A stretch of 16,423 nt of DNA, from assembly GCA_905235345.1 (NCBI GenBank), contig CAJOLO010000016.1:1-16423 (forward strand), in the 5' to 3' direction. This DNA is from an uncultured Lachnospiraceae bacterium. GTDB taxonomy: Bacteria; Bacillota; Clostridia; Lachnospirales; Lachnospiraceae. A model generated the notes under the pieces. The model saw only the letters and a program-made list of their open reading frames with translations, was not told the origin of the DNA and searched no databases. Positions 16,354 through 16,423 of the stretch are shown here, piece by piece (the first letter of the stretch is position 1; every line of letters begins with the position of its first letter). A program made the translations under genes and the position numbers.

Positions 16354-16423
16354 CACTGTTATCCTCTCTTAGAAATTACATTTAGGTGATTGCGAAACTC
16401 CGATTTACATAGTTTTGATTGTG

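Overview
The window looks like a chromosomal segment of a low-GC Gram-positive anaerobe. Lachnospiraceae (Butyrivibrio/Roseburia-like) is my best guess. The reasons are the AT-rich DNA, strong AGGAGG-type ribosome binding sites, lipoproteins with long Glu/Thr/Asp/Ser-rich linkers after the lipid cysteine, CUT1 sugar transporters without their own ATPase, and a YesM/YesN-type two-component pair. Every credible gene lies on the minus strand, so transcription runs from high to low coordinates.

From right to left the main block (about 16.4 to 3.07 kb) is a carbohydrate-use locus. It starts with an exported lipoprotein built from two pectin-lyase-like beta-helix halves (GH55-like, 14569-16353). 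Next is a large cytoplasmic (alpha/alpha)6-barrel protein of the 'cellobiose phosphorylase' type (11453-14518). A 140-base intergenic region with a probable internal promoter follows. Then come the sugar-binding lipoprotein of a CUT1 ABC importer (9879-11312), a GC-rich hairpin terminator/attenuator, and two permeases (8833-9804, 7981-8826). A near-consensus promoter then leads with almost no 5' leader into a three-gene sensory unit: a membrane-anchored solute-binding protein without a lipobox (6325-7938), a YesM-type histidine kinase (4481-6328) and a YesN-type REC/AraC response regulator (3127-4509). These three genes overlap and are closed by a strong intrinsic terminator at 3071-3108.

The simplest model is as follows. 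The surface lipoprotein acts on a glucan-like polymer and the ABC importer brings in oligosaccharides, powered by a shared MsmK-type ATPase encoded elsewhere. The cytoplasmic enzyme cleaves them, probably by phosphorolysis. The binding protein, kinase and regulator sense the ligand and switch the locus on. The substrate cannot be fixed from sequence alone; a beta-glucan, perhaps beta-1,3-linked, is the leading guess.

The left block (about 3.0 to 0.1 kb) is a metNIQ methionine importer operon with its own promoter and terminator. I see no SAM riboswitch in its leader. metI carries a one-base insertion in an A run that throws the last third of the permease out of frame; restoring one base gives a full-length MetI. 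The first 100 bases hold a short repeated motif that may be the edge of a mobile element lying mostly outside the window. There are no tRNA, rRNA or CRISPR features, and no gap longer than 300 bases lacks a gene.
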